64,000 bases of DNA from Streptomyces sp. NBC_01298 (GTDB lineage: Bacteria; Actinomycetota; Actinomycetes; Streptomycetales; Streptomycetaceae), in NCBI RefSeq assembly GCF_035978755.1, contig NZ_CP108414.1, positions 5,828,001 to 5,892,000 of the forward strand, read 5' to 3'. Both the position numbers and the translations under genes were made by a program. Positions 8,342 through 17,256 of the stretch are shown piece by piece; within the stretch, counting starts at the first letter, position 1; each line of letters begins with the position of its first letter. Below the pieces are notes generated by a model that worked only from the letters and a program-made list of their open reading frames with translations, made no database searches and had not been told where the DNA came from.

Positions 8342-9651
8342 GCGGCGGCCTCCGTGCGGATGCGGGCGGGGGCCTGCTCCAGCGCCTCGGCGCGCAGCCG
8401 GGCGGCCCGGCGCAGGGCGGCGGCCGTGGGATCTTCGGGGGCCGCCGGGTCGGGGGCCCGCCCGCCGGGGGCCTCCCCGCCGGGCGAACCGCAGGCCGCC
8501 GCCAAGGCGGCCTCGACCGTGGTCAGCCCGCCCAGCTCACCCCGTACGGAGCGGCCGAGCGCGGTCACCTCGTCGGCCGTGCGCGCCCGGTCCCGGCAGT
8601 GGAAGGCCAGCTCGCAGGCGGCCAGGCACTCGGGGGCGTAGGCGGCGGACACGGCCGAGACGGCCTCGGTCAGCTCCTCGGCGGAGCACGCGGGATCGAA
8701 GGTGAGGCCTTCGGGCAGGGCCCCGGCCAGCTCCTCGACCCGGGTGAGCCGCTCCAGCTGGCGCCGGGTCACCGAGCGCTCGCGCCGGACGTCGACGGGG
8801 GCCGCGGTGGGCAGGTTGGAGAAGTCCTTGGGGCAGACGAGCAGCACGGTGTGCCCGACCTCGGCGCCGGCCACCTTCGCGGCGGTCGTCTCCAGGGCCA
8901 GGACGTAGACGGCGGCCTGGCGGGCGGCGGCGCCCACCTTCGCGGCGTCGGCCGCCCCGTCGATCATCGGGAACGACTTGATCTCCACCACGGTCCAGCG
9001 CCCGTCGGGGTCCACGACGACCGCGTCCGGCTCCAGGTAGGCGGGGGAGCCGGCCACCTCCAGCGCGAGCATGGGGTGGTCGAGCAGGGTCCAGGCCCCG
9101 GCGGCGGTCGCCTCGCGCAGCGCGAGCGCGGTGCGGGCGGCGCGGCCCTGGGGGCCCGCGGCGGTGAGGTCGGGGGTGAGGACGTCCGGTCCGGGCGGGC
9201 CGGCCGCGCCGCCGGATCCCGTGCCGAGGTGCTCGTACACCAGCCGCAGGAGCTCCGCTCCGCCGTCGCCCTTGACCTTGGCCTCGAAGGAGTTGCCGCG
9301 CACGATGGCGAACTGCGACTGCCCGAAGGCCGCGGGGGAGCCGAGGGCCGACGCCAGGACGGTCTTGTCCACGCCGGCGCCGTCGAGCAGGGCGCGTCTG
9401 CCGCAGCCGGGGTTGGCGGCGAGGGCCGCCAGCGCGCGGGCGTCGAGCGGGCGCGGCGCGACGTCGGGGCCGCGCAGATCAGCGAGCCGTTGCCGCAGCG
9501 TTTTCGGAGGATTCAGGGCATTCAGGGCATTCGGGAGATTCGACGGCGGCGTCGTCGGCTGTGTGGTGCGCCACGCCGCCGGCCCCGCCGTCGGTCCGGG
9601 GGACGGCGGAGGGGTCTGCGGCGGCTGACCGCTGGACGGGTAGGAGCTCAC
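8332..9651 (-). CDS. RecB/Cas4-like PD-(D/E)XK nuclease with probable Fe-S cluster
   Basis: 439 aa from GTG 9651. Nuclease motifs visible: Glu of GNSFEAKV (E123), EPDAVVV (D209), VVEIKSF (E223-x-K225) and RQAAVYVL (Q245-x3-Y249), the order of the RecB/Cas4 nuclease family. One early Cys (C83) and three late Cys (C342, C346, C352, in PECLAACELAFHC) match the Cas4/AddB arrangement that binds a 4Fe-4S cluster. The start is uncertain: TTG 9681 and GTG 9675 are alternatives. With any of them the N-terminus overlaps the PAP2 gene by 173 to 203 bp in another frame. First gene of a coupled three-gene operon. Confidence 0.75.
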   Translation of the reverse strand: MSSYPSSGQPPQTPPPSPGPTAGPAAWRTTQPTTPPSNLPNALNALNPPKTLRQRLADLRGPDVAPRPLDARALAALAANPGCGRRALLDGAGVDKTVLASALGSPAAFGQSQFAIVRGNSFEAKVKGDGGAELLRLVYEHLGTGSGGAAGPPGPDVLTPDLTAAGPQGRAARTALALREATAAGAWTLLDHPMLALEVAGSPAYLEPDAVVVDPDGRWTVVEIKSFPMIDGAADAAKVGAAARQAAVYVLALETTAAKVAGAEVGHTVLLVCPKDFSNLPTAAPVDVRRERSVTRRQLERLTRVEELAGALPEGLTFDPACSAEELTEAVSAVSAAYAPECLAACELAFHCRDRARTADEVTALGRSVRGELGGLTTVEAALAAACGSPGGEAPGGRAPDPAAPEDPTAAALRRAARLRAEALEQAPARIRTEAAACR

Positions 9652-10471
9652 CCGCGGAAGTGTCCCATCCGCCACTGACAATCGTGGACTTACGGCGGAA
9701 ACCGGCTGTTCGGGTGGTGTGCGGAGATCCGGTGGACGCGGGGAGCCCCGTGACCGCGGCCGGCAGGGCGCGGGCCGCGAGGTAGCCGGCGCCCATTACG
9801 GCGGCCCCGGCGACGGCGTCGAGGAAGTAGTGGTTGGCCGTGCCCATGACCACGAGGGTGGTGAGGACGGGGTACGCGGCCCCGAGCACCCGGACCAGCG
9901 GCCCGCGCGCGCGGCACCACAGCATGATCCCGCACCACAGGGCCCAGCCCACGTGCAGGCTGGGCATGGCCGCGAACTGGTTGGTGAAGGAGCCGAGCCC
10001 GCGCGGCGCGCTGGCCTCCCCGCCCCACCAGCCGTAGGAGCTGTAGCGGGCCATCGTGTCGGTGAACCCGTACGAGGCGTCGAGCAGCCGGGGCGGGCAG
10101 GTGGGCACCAGGGCGAAGCCGACGAGCCCGAGGAGGGTGGAGGTCATCAGCCAGGTGCGGGCGAAACGATACTGCTGGGGGCGGCGCCGGTAGAGCCAGA
10201 CCAGCACCGCGGGGGTGACGAGGTAGTGCAGGGAGGCGTAGACGAAGTCGGCGGGTACGCCGAGGACCGCCTGGCCGGTGAAGAGCCGGTTGAGCGGCCG
10301 CTCCAGGTCCAGCGCCAGGAGCTCCTCCAGGCGCAGGATCGCGAGCCCGTGGTCCACCGCCATCCCGACGTCGCCCCGGGCGAGGAGTCTGCCACCCGAG
10401 TACGCCGCGTAGACGATCCCCAGGAGCAGCAGTTCGGCCCACCAGCGCGGAGGCTGCCGCCTATTAGTCAT
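9479..10471 (-). CDS. PAP2 superfamily membrane protein (inositol phosphorylceramide synthase-like)
   Basis: 330 aa polytopic membrane protein with about six hydrophobic segments. PAP2 phosphatase motifs are AAMPSLHVGWA (near residues 167-177) and a downstream NHYFLDAVAGA; the C-terminal His/Asp motif fits lipid phosphatase or phosphotransferase activity at the membrane face. The last about 80 residues are hydrophilic, low complexity and include PECPECPES encoded by a 9-bp repeat. That tail overlaps the start of the nuclease gene in a second frame. ATG 10471 lacks a good ribosome site; CATACGGCGTATG, a palindrome, spans the start (10469-10481). Confidence 0.85.
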   Translation of the reverse strand: MTNRRQPPRWWAELLLLGIVYAAYSGGRLLARGDVGMAVDHGLAILRLEELLALDLERPLNRLFTGQAVLGVPADFVYASLHYLVTPAVLVWLYRRRPQQYRFARTWLMTSTLLGLVGFALVPTCPPRLLDASYGFTDTMARYSSYGWWGGEASAPRGLGSFTNQFAAMPSLHVGWALWCGIMLWCRARGPLVRVLGAAYPVLTTLVVMGTANHYFLDAVAGAAVMGAGYLAARALPAAVTGLPASTGSPHTTRTAGFRRKSTIVSGGWDTSAGELLPVQRSAAADPSAVPRTDGGAGGVAHHTADDAAVESPECPECPESSENAAATAR

Positions 10472-10620
10472 ACGGCGTATGACGTGTGTGAAGGGGCGAG
10501 GGTTGCGTGGCGTTCACCTGATGGATGATGGAGCGGCGACGGAACCCCCGCAAAGCAGTGCGAATGGTCGGCCCGTCGGTGCGTTGCCCGTATCTCACCC
10601 CCTCGACCGGGAGAACTCAT

Positions 10621-11214
10621 ATGGCCCCCCGCATCCTCTTGGCCCGTCACGGCCAGACGGCGTGGTCCCAGCTCGGCAAGCACACCGGACGCACGGACGT
10701 GCCCCTGCTGGAGGAGGGGAAGCGCGGCGCGAAGCTGCTCGGCGAGCGCCTCGCCCGCGACCCGTGGGCGGGCCTGCGCGGGCTGGAGGTGCGCACCAGC
10801 CCCCTGGTGCGGGCGAGCGAGAGCTGCGACCTGGCCGGCTTCGGCATCCAGGCGGAGCCCTGGGACGCGCTGATGGAGTGGGACTACGGCGACTACGAGG
10901 GCATGACCCCGGCCGAGATCCAGGCGATCCGGCCCGGCTGGCTGATCTGGCGCGACGGGGTCCCGGGCGGCGAGTCCGTCGCGGACGTCTCGGCCCGCGC
11001 CGACGAGGTCGTCACCTGGGCACGCTCGGCCGAACGCGACGTCCTCGTCTTCGCGCACGGCCACATCCTGCGCACGCTGGCCGCGCGCTGGCTCGGCTTC
11101 GAGGCCTCCTTCGGCGCCCGCATCCGGCTGGAGCCGACCTCCCTGTCGGTCCTGGGCTGGGCGTACGGGGCCCCCGCGCTGGAACGCTGGAACGACACGG
11201 GGCACCTGGAGTGA
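10621..11214 (+). CDS. Histidine phosphatase family protein
   Basis: 197 aa cytoplasmic phosphatase of the phosphoglycerate-mutase-like branch. The catalytic [10 protein letters not shown] (RHG, residues 7-9) and second catalytic His in VFAHGHILR (near residue 144) are present, with the conserved Glu in a WDYGDYEG segment. ATG 10621 is preferred over the upstream in-frame ATG 10525 because GGGAGAA lies 6 nt before it and the family consensus begins just at this Met. Divergent from PAP2. Substrate unknown. Confidence 0.9.
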   Translation: MAPRILLARHGQTAWSQLGKHTGRTDVPLLEEGKRGAKLLGERLARDPWAGLRGLEVRTSPLVRASESCDLAGFGIQAEPWDALMEWDYGDYEGMTPAEIQAIRPGWLIWRDGVPGGESVADVSARADEVVTWARSAERDVLVFAHGHILRTLAARWLGFEASFGARIRLEPTSLSVLGWAYGAPALERWNDTGHLE

Positions 11215-11257
11215 TCCAGCCCCTCCCGGGGCCCCTCCCAGCGGTAGCCGGGGGAGT

Positions 11258-11292
11258 TCGAGGAGCGGGGTCCGGGGCGGATCCCCAGGGGC
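11258..11292. repeat. Partial REP-like Streptomyces palindrome
   Basis: GGGGTCCGGGGCGGATCCCC-type sequence resembles the hairpin half of the dispersed palindromic elements at 39425 and 39678. It lies in the 120-bp gap between convergent genes. Weak, partial match. Confidence 0.4.
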
Positions 11293-11334
11293 TCGTGCGC
11301 GGCGCGCCGCCCCCGCCCGCCCCCCTCCGGGGGG

Positions 11335-12684
11335 TCAGGCCGACGCGTGCTTGGCGAGGAACGAGCCCACGCGCGGGGAGCGCTGGTGCGGGACCAGGGT
11401 GCGGGCCGTCGCCGCCAGCATCGACTGGATCCGGGTCGACTGGACCTCCTCCAGCAGCTCCATGACCCGCCCGCCCGCCCAGGCGGCCTCGTCGGGGGCG
11501 CCCGCGTGGGCCAGGTTGTCGGCCAGCTCCGCGGTGTAGAGGGCGACGTTGCGCGCGAAGTGCGGGTCCTGGAGGTCCGCCGCCCGGCGGGCGTGCCGGG
11601 CGGCCCGGGCGTGCTCGCCGAGCGAGGCCCAGCAGCGGGACTCCAGGGACTCCAGCTCGGCTTCGCCGAAGAAGGACATCCACTCGGGGTCGGCCCCCGC
11701 CTCGCCGCGCGAGAACTCCGTGTGCGCCCGGGTCAGCGCCTCCTCGCAGGCCTTGCGGTCGGACAGCCCGGCCCAGCCGCCGGCCTCCCGCAGGGCGAGT
11801 AGCGACAGCAGCCGCGGGGAACCGAGCGACCGGGCGGCGCGGCGGCCCGCCTGGGCGGCCCGTACCGATTCGCGGGGGCGCCCGCAGTCCCGGGCGAGGA
11901 AGGCCATGTTGCTGAAGGCGTGCGCCTCCAGGCCGGCGTCCCCGGAGACCCGGGCCGTGGCCAGCGCCTCCGCGTAGTGCGAGCGGGCGTCGTCGAACCG
12001 CCCCGAGTCGTGCGCGAGCCAGCCCACCGAGATGGCCAGCTCTCCCGCTCCCGCGTGCAGCCGGTCCTCCGTCGACTGCCGGGTCGCCCCCGCGTCGAGC
12101 AACGCGTAGGCGGTGCGCAGGGGTTCGGCGGCCCGCCGGTACAGGGCGTCGGCGCCGTGCCGGTCGTCCAGCAGCCGGATCTGGCGTACGGCGTCCTCGA
12201 CGGCGGCCGCCTCGGACTCGCCGGCGCGGGAGGGGAGTCGGCGGCTGTCGCCGAGCAGGGTGAGGCTGAGGGTCGCGGCCGCGACGGTCACGGAGCCCCC
12301 CGCCATGAACGCGCGACGCAGCACGTCGCTCTCCTTGGAACGCGAAGGGGCGGGGGAGCCGGTGGGGCGGGGGCGCTTGGCGAAGGCGGAGAAGGGGGCG
12401 GCCTGTTCGCGCTGCGCCAGCCGTCCCCGTACCGTCTCGCGCGGGGAGAACCCCAGATCGGCCAGGGTGCGGCCGGGGAACATGTGGAGGAAGACCCGCT
12501 CGTAGGCGTAGTTGGGGCAGCGGATCTCACCGGACTCGACCCGGCCGATGTAACGGGCGTCGCAGGAAACCGTTTCTCCGATTTCCTTCGCCGCCCTGCG
12601 CACCAACGCGGCGAACTCGGCCGGGGAGTGCTGACCGCGCAGCCGCCGGAAGGGGGTGTTGGGTGAGTGGGGGGACGTCGCCAT
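11335..12684 (-). CDS. XRE-type regulator with TPR-like C-terminus (NsdA-like)
   Basis: 449 aa. Residues about 15-75 form a helix-turn-helix of the actinobacterial type (FAALVRRAAKEIG, ARYIGRVESGEIRCPNYAYERVF). A short hydrophobic stretch (FMAGGSVTVAAATLSLTLLG, about 125-144) follows, then tetratricopeptide-like helical repeats (e.g. ELAISVGWLAHDSGRFDDARSHYAEAL). This matches the Streptomyces family that includes developmental regulators such as NsdA. ATG 12684 has AGAGG about 8 nt upstream. Convergent with the phosphatase gene. Target genes unknown. Confidence 0.75.
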   Translation of the reverse strand: MATSPHSPNTPFRRLRGQHSPAEFAALVRRAAKEIGETVSCDARYIGRVESGEIRCPNYAYERVFLHMFPGRTLADLGFSPRETVRGRLAQREQAAPFSAFAKRPRPTGSPAPSRSKESDVLRRAFMAGGSVTVAAATLSLTLLGDSRRLPSRAGESEAAAVEDAVRQIRLLDDRHGADALYRRAAEPLRTAYALLDAGATRQSTEDRLHAGAGELAISVGWLAHDSGRFDDARSHYAEALATARVSGDAGLEAHAFSNMAFLARDCGRPRESVRAAQAGRRAARSLGSPRLLSLLALREAGGWAGLSDRKACEEALTRAHTEFSRGEAGADPEWMSFFGEAELESLESRCWASLGEHARAARHARRAADLQDPHFARNVALYTAELADNLAHAGAPDEAAWAGGRVMELLEEVQSTRIQSMLAATARTLVPHQRSPRVGSFLAKHASA

Positions 12685-12988
12685 GGACGCGGCCTCTCTG
12701 GGCAAGTGATTGCGCTGCCGGTGACTGTGTGGTGCCTGTGACGCGCTGCCCGGCGGGCATGAACGTACCGCCACGGACGGAGGGTTGACTCGGTGTTTGG
12801 CTACAAAACGGATATCTCACCCGCGATCCGCCATGAACTGCCATCCTTTGCAGCGTCTTGCCGCCGCACCTGTTGACGTTCCCGTGCGTTGAACCCGTGC
12901 GGAGTGGGAGGAAGCCCGCCGGCTTCCGGGACCGCTCCCGCGATGCTCGTACGCGGATCGAGGAGGGGTTCCCTTGGTGGAGGGCGGC
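12685..12988. other. Divergent intergenic region
   Basis: This 304-bp region separates the XRE-TPR regulator from the 138-aa protein gene. TTGACT at 12785-12790 is a possible -35 element but no strong -10 follows it at ideal spacing. A 7-bp stem with CGCC loop lies at 12910-12927. No gene was seen. Confidence 0.5.
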
Positions 12989-13405
12989 ATGGAGAGTACG
13001 GACACGAAGACCGCGCCCGAGCCCGGAGCGGACCTCCTCGCGGGCGCCCCGGACCTGGTCACGGTGCCCACCCGGCAGGGACTGGAAGCCGTCGACATCA
13101 TCCAGCGGGCCGCCGGCCAGGCCAGCCGCTCGGGCGGCGTCGGCCCGGTCCTGCACGACGGCTCCGGCAGCACCCTCGGCTTCCTCGTCCCGCCCGGCAC
13201 CGCCGACGGCTGGGACCTCCCGGGCAGTGCCTGTACGCACACCAACGGGCGCGGGATGCGCTTCGGCGACACCTCGCCCACCGCGGGCGACACCGGCTGG
13301 CTGCTGCCTCCGGAGGCCGTCGGGACGGTCACCGACCCGGAGGTGCTGCGGGCGGCCCTGGGCGAGGCGGCCCGGCTGATCGAGGCCGCCGACAACTGCC
13401 GCTGA
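12989..13405 (+). CDS. Conserved Streptomyces hypothetical protein
   Basis: 138 aa, soluble; no family recognised. The sequence is rich in short Gly/Pro/Thr loops with beta-strand-like segments (STLGFLVPPG, RGMRFGDTSPTAGDTGWLLPP) and a C-terminal helix. Starts are ambiguous: ATG 12989 has GGAGGG 4 nt upstream, while GTG 12977 has the strong AGGAGGGG 8 nt upstream. It lies just before the leaderless SAM-dependent enzyme gene. Confidence 0.6.
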   Translation: MESTDTKTAPEPGADLLAGAPDLVTVPTRQGLEAVDIIQRAAGQASRSGGVGPVLHDGSGSTLGFLVPPGTADGWDLPGSACTHTNGRGMRFGDTSPTAGDTGWLLPPEAVGTVTDPEVLRAALGEAARLIEAADNCR

Positions 13406-13461
13406 GCCCGGCCCGCCTCCGCCGATCCCGGTCCCCGGCCCTGACCAGCCATAATGAGGGT

Positions 13462-14379
13462 GTGGCGAGCAAGGGCAAGGGCAAGGGCAGCACTGGCAAG
13501 GGCAGCACCGGCAAGGACAGCGGTGACAAGCGGCGCGGGCGCGAGAGCACCGAGGCACCCGCCGGGCAGGTGGACGGCGGCCACGCCGCCCTGGAGCCCG
13601 ACCGGGAGCGGTCGCGCGCCTGGACCCTGCTGATCGACGGCGCCCCGCAGTCGCACGTGGACCTGGACGACCCCGGACACCTGGACTTCTCCTACCAGCG
13701 CCGGATCGGTCACCTGATCGACCTCTTCGCCCCCGCCCGCCAGCCCCTCAACGTGCTCCACCTCGGCGGCGGCGCCTTCACCCTCGCGCGCTACACGGCC
13801 GCCTCCCGCCCCCGCTCGACGCAGCAGATCGTCGAGATCGACGCCGGGCTCGTGGCCTTCGTACGGGAACACCTGCCGCTGGACCCGCAGGCGCGGGTCC
13901 GGGTCCGCGCGGTCGACGCCCGGGCCGGGCTGGCGAAGATCCCCGACGGCTGGGCCGACCTGGTCATCGCCGACGTGTTCAGCGGGGCCCGCACCCCGGC
14001 GCACCTGACGAGCGCCGAGTTCCTGGACGACGTACGCCGGGCCCTGGCGCCGGGCGGCTGGTACGTGGCGAACCTCGCGGACGGTCCGCCGCTCTCCCAT
14101 CTGCGGGGCCAGATCGCCACCGCCGCCTCCCGGTTCAAGGAACTGGCCATGGCGGCCGACCCCGTGGTGTGGCGGGGGAAACGCTTCGGCAACGGCGTGC
14201 TGGTGGCCGCCGACCGGGAGCTCCCGGTCGCGGAGTTCACCCGCCGGGTGGCCAGCGACCCGCACCCCGGCCGGGTCGAACACGGCCGCGCCCTCATCGA
14301 GTTCGCGGGCGGCGCCGCCCCGGTCTCGGACGCCTCGGCGGTGGCCTCGCCGGAGCCCCCGCCGTCGGTCTTCCGCTGA
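13462..14379 (+). CDS. Spermidine synthase-fold SAM-dependent enzyme
   Basis: 305 aa. A Lys/Gly/Ser-rich disordered N-terminus (residues 2-30) precedes a spermidine-synthase Rossmann domain: NVLHLGGGAFTLARY (SAM glycine motif), QIVEIDAGL (acidic loop), VRAVDARAGL and LVIADVFSG. The canonical spermidine synthase gatekeeping DxxD motif was not obvious, so the substrate is open. CATAAT at 13450-13455 ends 6 nt before GTG 13462; GAGGG is too close to serve as a ribosome site, so a leaderless mRNA is likely. Convergent with the acyl-CoA ligase gene. Confidence 0.8.
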   Translation: MASKGKGKGSTGKGSTGKDSGDKRRGRESTEAPAGQVDGGHAALEPDRERSRAWTLLIDGAPQSHVDLDDPGHLDFSYQRRIGHLIDLFAPARQPLNVLHLGGGAFTLARYTAASRPRSTQQIVEIDAGLVAFVREHLPLDPQARVRVRAVDARAGLAKIPDGWADLVIADVFSGARTPAHLTSAEFLDDVRRALAPGGWYVANLADGPPLSHLRGQIATAASRFKELAMAADPVVWRGKRFGNGVLVAADRELPVAEFTRRVASDPHPGRVEHGRALIEFAGGAAPVSDASAVASPEPPPSVFR

Positions 14380-14386
14380 CCCGCGG

Positions 14387-15880
14387 CTAGTTCTGTGAAG
14401 CCGCCGCGAGCTCGCGCAGGCGGCGCTTGTCCGGCTTGCCGCGGTCCGTCAGGGGGAGCGCCGGCAACCAGAACACCGCCGCCGGCCGCTGCCCCGGGGC
14501 CAGCTCCGCCGCGACCAGCGCGCACGCCCCGTCCGCCGCCGCGGCCGTCGGGGCGTGGCCGGGGGCCGCGACGAGGAAGGCGCAGACCGCCTCCCCGGTG
14601 AGCGGGTCCGTCCGCCCCACGACGGCCGCCCGGGCCACGGCGGGGTGGCGGGTCAGGGCCGTCTCGATCGGGCCGCAGTAGATGTTCGCCCCGTGCACCA
14701 TCACCACGTCCTTGACCCGGTCGTCGAGGTACAGGTACCCGTCGGCGTCTACGTGCCCGACGTCTCCCGTGCGCAGCCAGCCGTCGCGCAGGACCTCGGC
14801 GGTCAGGGCGGGCTGGTTGCGGTAGCCGGCCATCACCATCGGGGAGCGCACCCAGATCTCCCCGCTGGCCCCGGGCGCGGAGCCCCGTACCTCGACCTCC
14901 ACGTCGGGCGCCGGACGGCCCACGGAACCCAGCAGGTGGGGGCGGTCGGCGGCCGCCGCGTCGTGGTCCGCCGGGGAGAGCCGGCTGAGCACCCCGGCCT
15001 CGTTCATCCCGTAGCCCTGGGTCCAGCGCACCCCCGGACCCCACCGGGTCAGCGCCCGCCGCAGCCGCTCCGGGTGGACGGGGGAGTCGCCGTAGGAGAC
15101 GCGCACCAGGCCGGGCACGCCGTCGGCGGTCTCCGGGTCGTCGAGCAGCCGGTACAGCATCGACGGCGTCAGGTACGTGGACGCGGGCCCGAGCCGCCGG
15201 CAGGCCTCGGCGAACTCCCGCGTGCCGAAGGGGTGCAGGATCTCGGAGCGGCCGCCGACCCGCAGCTGCTCCAGGCAGCGGCCGCCGGAGCGCTGGGAGA
15301 GGGAGTCGGTCGACACGAACGTGAGGGGCGCGGCGTCGGGAGCTTCGGTGCGGGTGGCCGTGCGGGCCGCCATGGCGGCGAAGGTCGAGGCCACCCCCTT
15401 CGGCCGGCCCGTCGTACCGCCCGTGTAGGTCACCCGGGCCACGTCCTCGCCGCGCGCCGCCACCGCGACGGGCAGGGCCTCCCGGGCGGCGGCCAGCTCC
15501 AGCAGGGCGGCCAGGCCGATGCGGGCCCCCGGGCCCGGCGGCACCGGGATGTCGTGGACCACCAGGGCGGGCTCGCAGTCCCGTAGCAGGTGGTTGAGTC
15601 CGTGGGTGGTGGGGCCGACGCACACGTGGGTCAGCCGGGCGCCCAGCACGTGCGCGGCCAGCCGTACGAGGAGGGTCTCGGGCGGGTTCCCCGCCGATGC
15701 GCAGGCCAGCCCGGAGCCGCGCCGGATCCCCAGGTCGGTCAGGGCGCCCGCCAGCCGGTACGTCCAGGCCAGCACCTCGGAGTGGGTCAGGACCCAGGAT
15801 CCGGACCCGAAGGCGGGGCGGTCCGCGTACCGCTCGCAGGCGTCGATCAGGTCGGTGACGTACCGCGCGCCGGTGCTCAT
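14387..15880 (-). CDS. Class I adenylate-forming enzyme (acyl-CoA synthetase-like)
   Basis: 497 aa AMP-dependent synthetase/ligase. Core motifs in order: VTYTGGTTGRPKG (A3, phosphate loop), GYGMNEAG (A5), WLRTGDVG (A7), DRVKDVVMVHGANIY (A8 hinge) and PLTDRGKPDKRRL with the late catalytic Lys (A10). All are intact, so an active carboxylate-adenylating enzyme is expected; the C-terminal half is typical of fatty or aryl acid CoA ligases. No carrier-protein or condensation gene is beside it, so it is probably a catabolic or lipid-activating enzyme rather than an NRPS loader. Confidence 0.9.
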   Translation of the reverse strand: MSTGARYVTDLIDACERYADRPAFGSGSWVLTHSEVLAWTYRLAGALTDLGIRRGSGLACASAGNPPETLLVRLAAHVLGARLTHVCVGPTTHGLNHLLRDCEPALVVHDIPVPPGPGARIGLAALLELAAAREALPVAVAARGEDVARVTYTGGTTGRPKGVASTFAAMAARTATRTEAPDAAPLTFVSTDSLSQRSGGRCLEQLRVGGRSEILHPFGTREFAEACRRLGPASTYLTPSMLYRLLDDPETADGVPGLVRVSYGDSPVHPERLRRALTRWGPGVRWTQGYGMNEAGVLSRLSPADHDAAAADRPHLLGSVGRPAPDVEVEVRGSAPGASGEIWVRSPMVMAGYRNQPALTAEVLRDGWLRTGDVGHVDADGYLYLDDRVKDVVMVHGANIYCGPIETALTRHPAVARAAVVGRTDPLTGEAVCAFLVAAPGHAPTAAAADGACALVAAELAPGQRPAAVFWLPALPLTDRGKPDKRRLRELAAASQN

Positions 15881-15937
15881 GGCGCCACGGTATCCGGCGG
15901 GCCCGGTGCGGGAGACGGGTGCTACGGGTCGCAGGTC

Positions 15938-16480
15938 CTACGGGTCGACGATCTCGACCAGCGGCGGGTGGTCGTGCCAGGTGCAGAACACCGACACCTC
16001 GCGGCCGTCACGCGTGAAGGTGACGCGGATCCAGGACGGCTGCTTCCAGACCTGCATCCGCCAGCCGGCCAGCGGGGTCGCCGAGACCAACTCGGCGGAG
16101 GTGGAGCCGAGGCCGAAGACGACCCGGCCGCCCGAGACGCTGTACGCCTTCACGTTCTCCGCCGCGGGACCCTGACGCCCCGAACGGGGAGTCGGCGTCG
16201 CGGAGGGCTTGGCGGAAGGGGAGGGAGAGGGGGACGGGGAGGCCGGTGCCGTGGACGCGGACGGCGACGGGGAGGGCGACGGCGTCGGCTCCGGCGGCAG
16301 AGCCCCGTGCGTGGAGGAGGACAGGGGCTGCGCGGCCAGCGGCACCGCGAGCGGCGGATCGTAGGCGGTCCCGGACATGACCGAGTGCACGCCCCACCAG
16401 GACAGCGTCACCGCCGCCCCGGTCGCCAGGGTCCACGCCCCCGCATGGGCGACTGCTCTACCGACAGATCCTCGTCGCAT
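15938..16480 (-). CDS. Putative membrane-anchored or secreted Ser/Pro-rich protein
   Basis: 180 aa. One hydrophobic segment (AGAWTLATGAAVTLSWWGV, about residues 13-31) is followed by a Pro/Ser/Thr linker (PSPSPSPSAS type, about 65-98) and a compact C-terminal domain containing VFGLGSTSAEL, WRMQVWKQPSWIRVTFTRDGREV and CTWHDHPP. The layout suggests an extracytoplasmic domain tethered by a flexible stalk. No ribosome site precedes ATG 16480. It is divergent from the response regulator gene 79 bp away. Function unknown. Confidence 0.65.
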   Translation of the reverse strand: MRRGSVGRAVAHAGAWTLATGAAVTLSWWGVHSVMSGTAYDPPLAVPLAAQPLSSSTHGALPPEPTPSPSPSPSASTAPASPSPSPSPSAKPSATPTPRSGRQGPAAENVKAYSVSGGRVVFGLGSTSAELVSATPLAGWRMQVWKQPSWIRVTFTRDGREVSVFCTWHDHPPLVEIVDP

Positions 16481-16559
16481 CGGGGGACATACTGCACCAC
16501 CGGCCCCAGACCCGGCCCGGCACCCCTCGGCATCCCCCGAATGGGCTACGGTGCGGGCC

Positions 16560-17246
16560 ATGGCTAGTGTGCTCGTGGTCGAGGACGACCAGTTCGTACG
16601 TTCCGCCCTCATCCGGCACCTGACCGAGGCCTCGCACACCGTGCGCAGCGTCGGCACCGCCCTGGAGGCGCTGCGCGAGGTCGCCCACAACCGCTTCGAC
16701 GTGGTGATCCTCGACCTCGGACTGCCCGACCTGGACGGGGCCGAGGCGCTCAAGATGCTGCGCGGGATCACCGACGTGCCCGTCATCATCGCGACCGCCC
16801 GGGACGACGAGGCGGAGATCGTCCGGCTGCTCAACGACGGCGCCGACGACTACCTGACCAAACCCTTCTCCGTGGAACACCTCTCCGCCCGGATGGCCGC
16901 CGTCCTGCGCCGCACCCAGGCGGCCGACGCCGAACCGCCCTCCCGCGTCCTGCGCGTCGGCGGTCTGGCCATCGACCCGCTGCGCCGGCAGGCCGAGCTG
17001 GACGGGGCGGTCCTGGACCTCACGCGGCGGGAGTTCGACCTGCTGGCCTTCCTGGCCGGGCGGCCGGGCGTGGTCGTGGCCCGCCGGGAGCTGCTCGCCG
17101 AGGTCTGGCAGCAGTCGTACGGAGACGACCAGACCATCGACGTCCACCTGTCGTGGCTGCGCCGCAAGCTCGGCGAGACCGCGGCCCGCCCGCGCTACCT
17201 GCACACCTTGAGGGGTGTCGGGGTGAAGCTGGAGCCGCCGGCGTGA
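16560..17246 (+). CDS. OmpR/PhoB family response regulator
   Basis: 228 aa. Receiver domain residues 1-115 with phospho-acceptor D52 (VILDLGLPDLDG), acidic pair at E8-D9-D10 and the conserved Lys in DYLTKPF; winged-helix DNA-binding domain about 130-225 (DLTRREFDLLAFLAGRPG, TIDVHLSWLRRKLG, YLHTLRGVGVKL). TACGGT at 16547-16552 ends 7 nt before ATG 16560 with no Shine-Dalgarno, so a leaderless transcript is likely. It is followed after 10 bp by its partner kinase. Stimulus unknown. Confidence 0.95.
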   Translation: MASVLVVEDDQFVRSALIRHLTEASHTVRSVGTALEALREVAHNRFDVVILDLGLPDLDGAEALKMLRGITDVPVIIATARDDEAEIVRLLNDGADDYLTKPFSVEHLSARMAAVLRRTQAADAEPPSRVLRVGGLAIDPLRRQAELDGAVLDLTRREFDLLAFLAGRPGVVVARRELLAEVWQQSYGDDQTIDVHLSWLRRKLGETAARPRYLHTLRGVGVKLEPPA

Positions 17247-17256
17247 GGGGCCTCCT

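Noticed and set aside
12889..14379. Long plus-strand frame covering the 138-aa protein and the SAM-dependent enzyme
   Set aside because: Its N-terminal part is the wrong frame of the 138-aa gene and lacks coding bias; the real start is GTG 13462 with its own -10 box.
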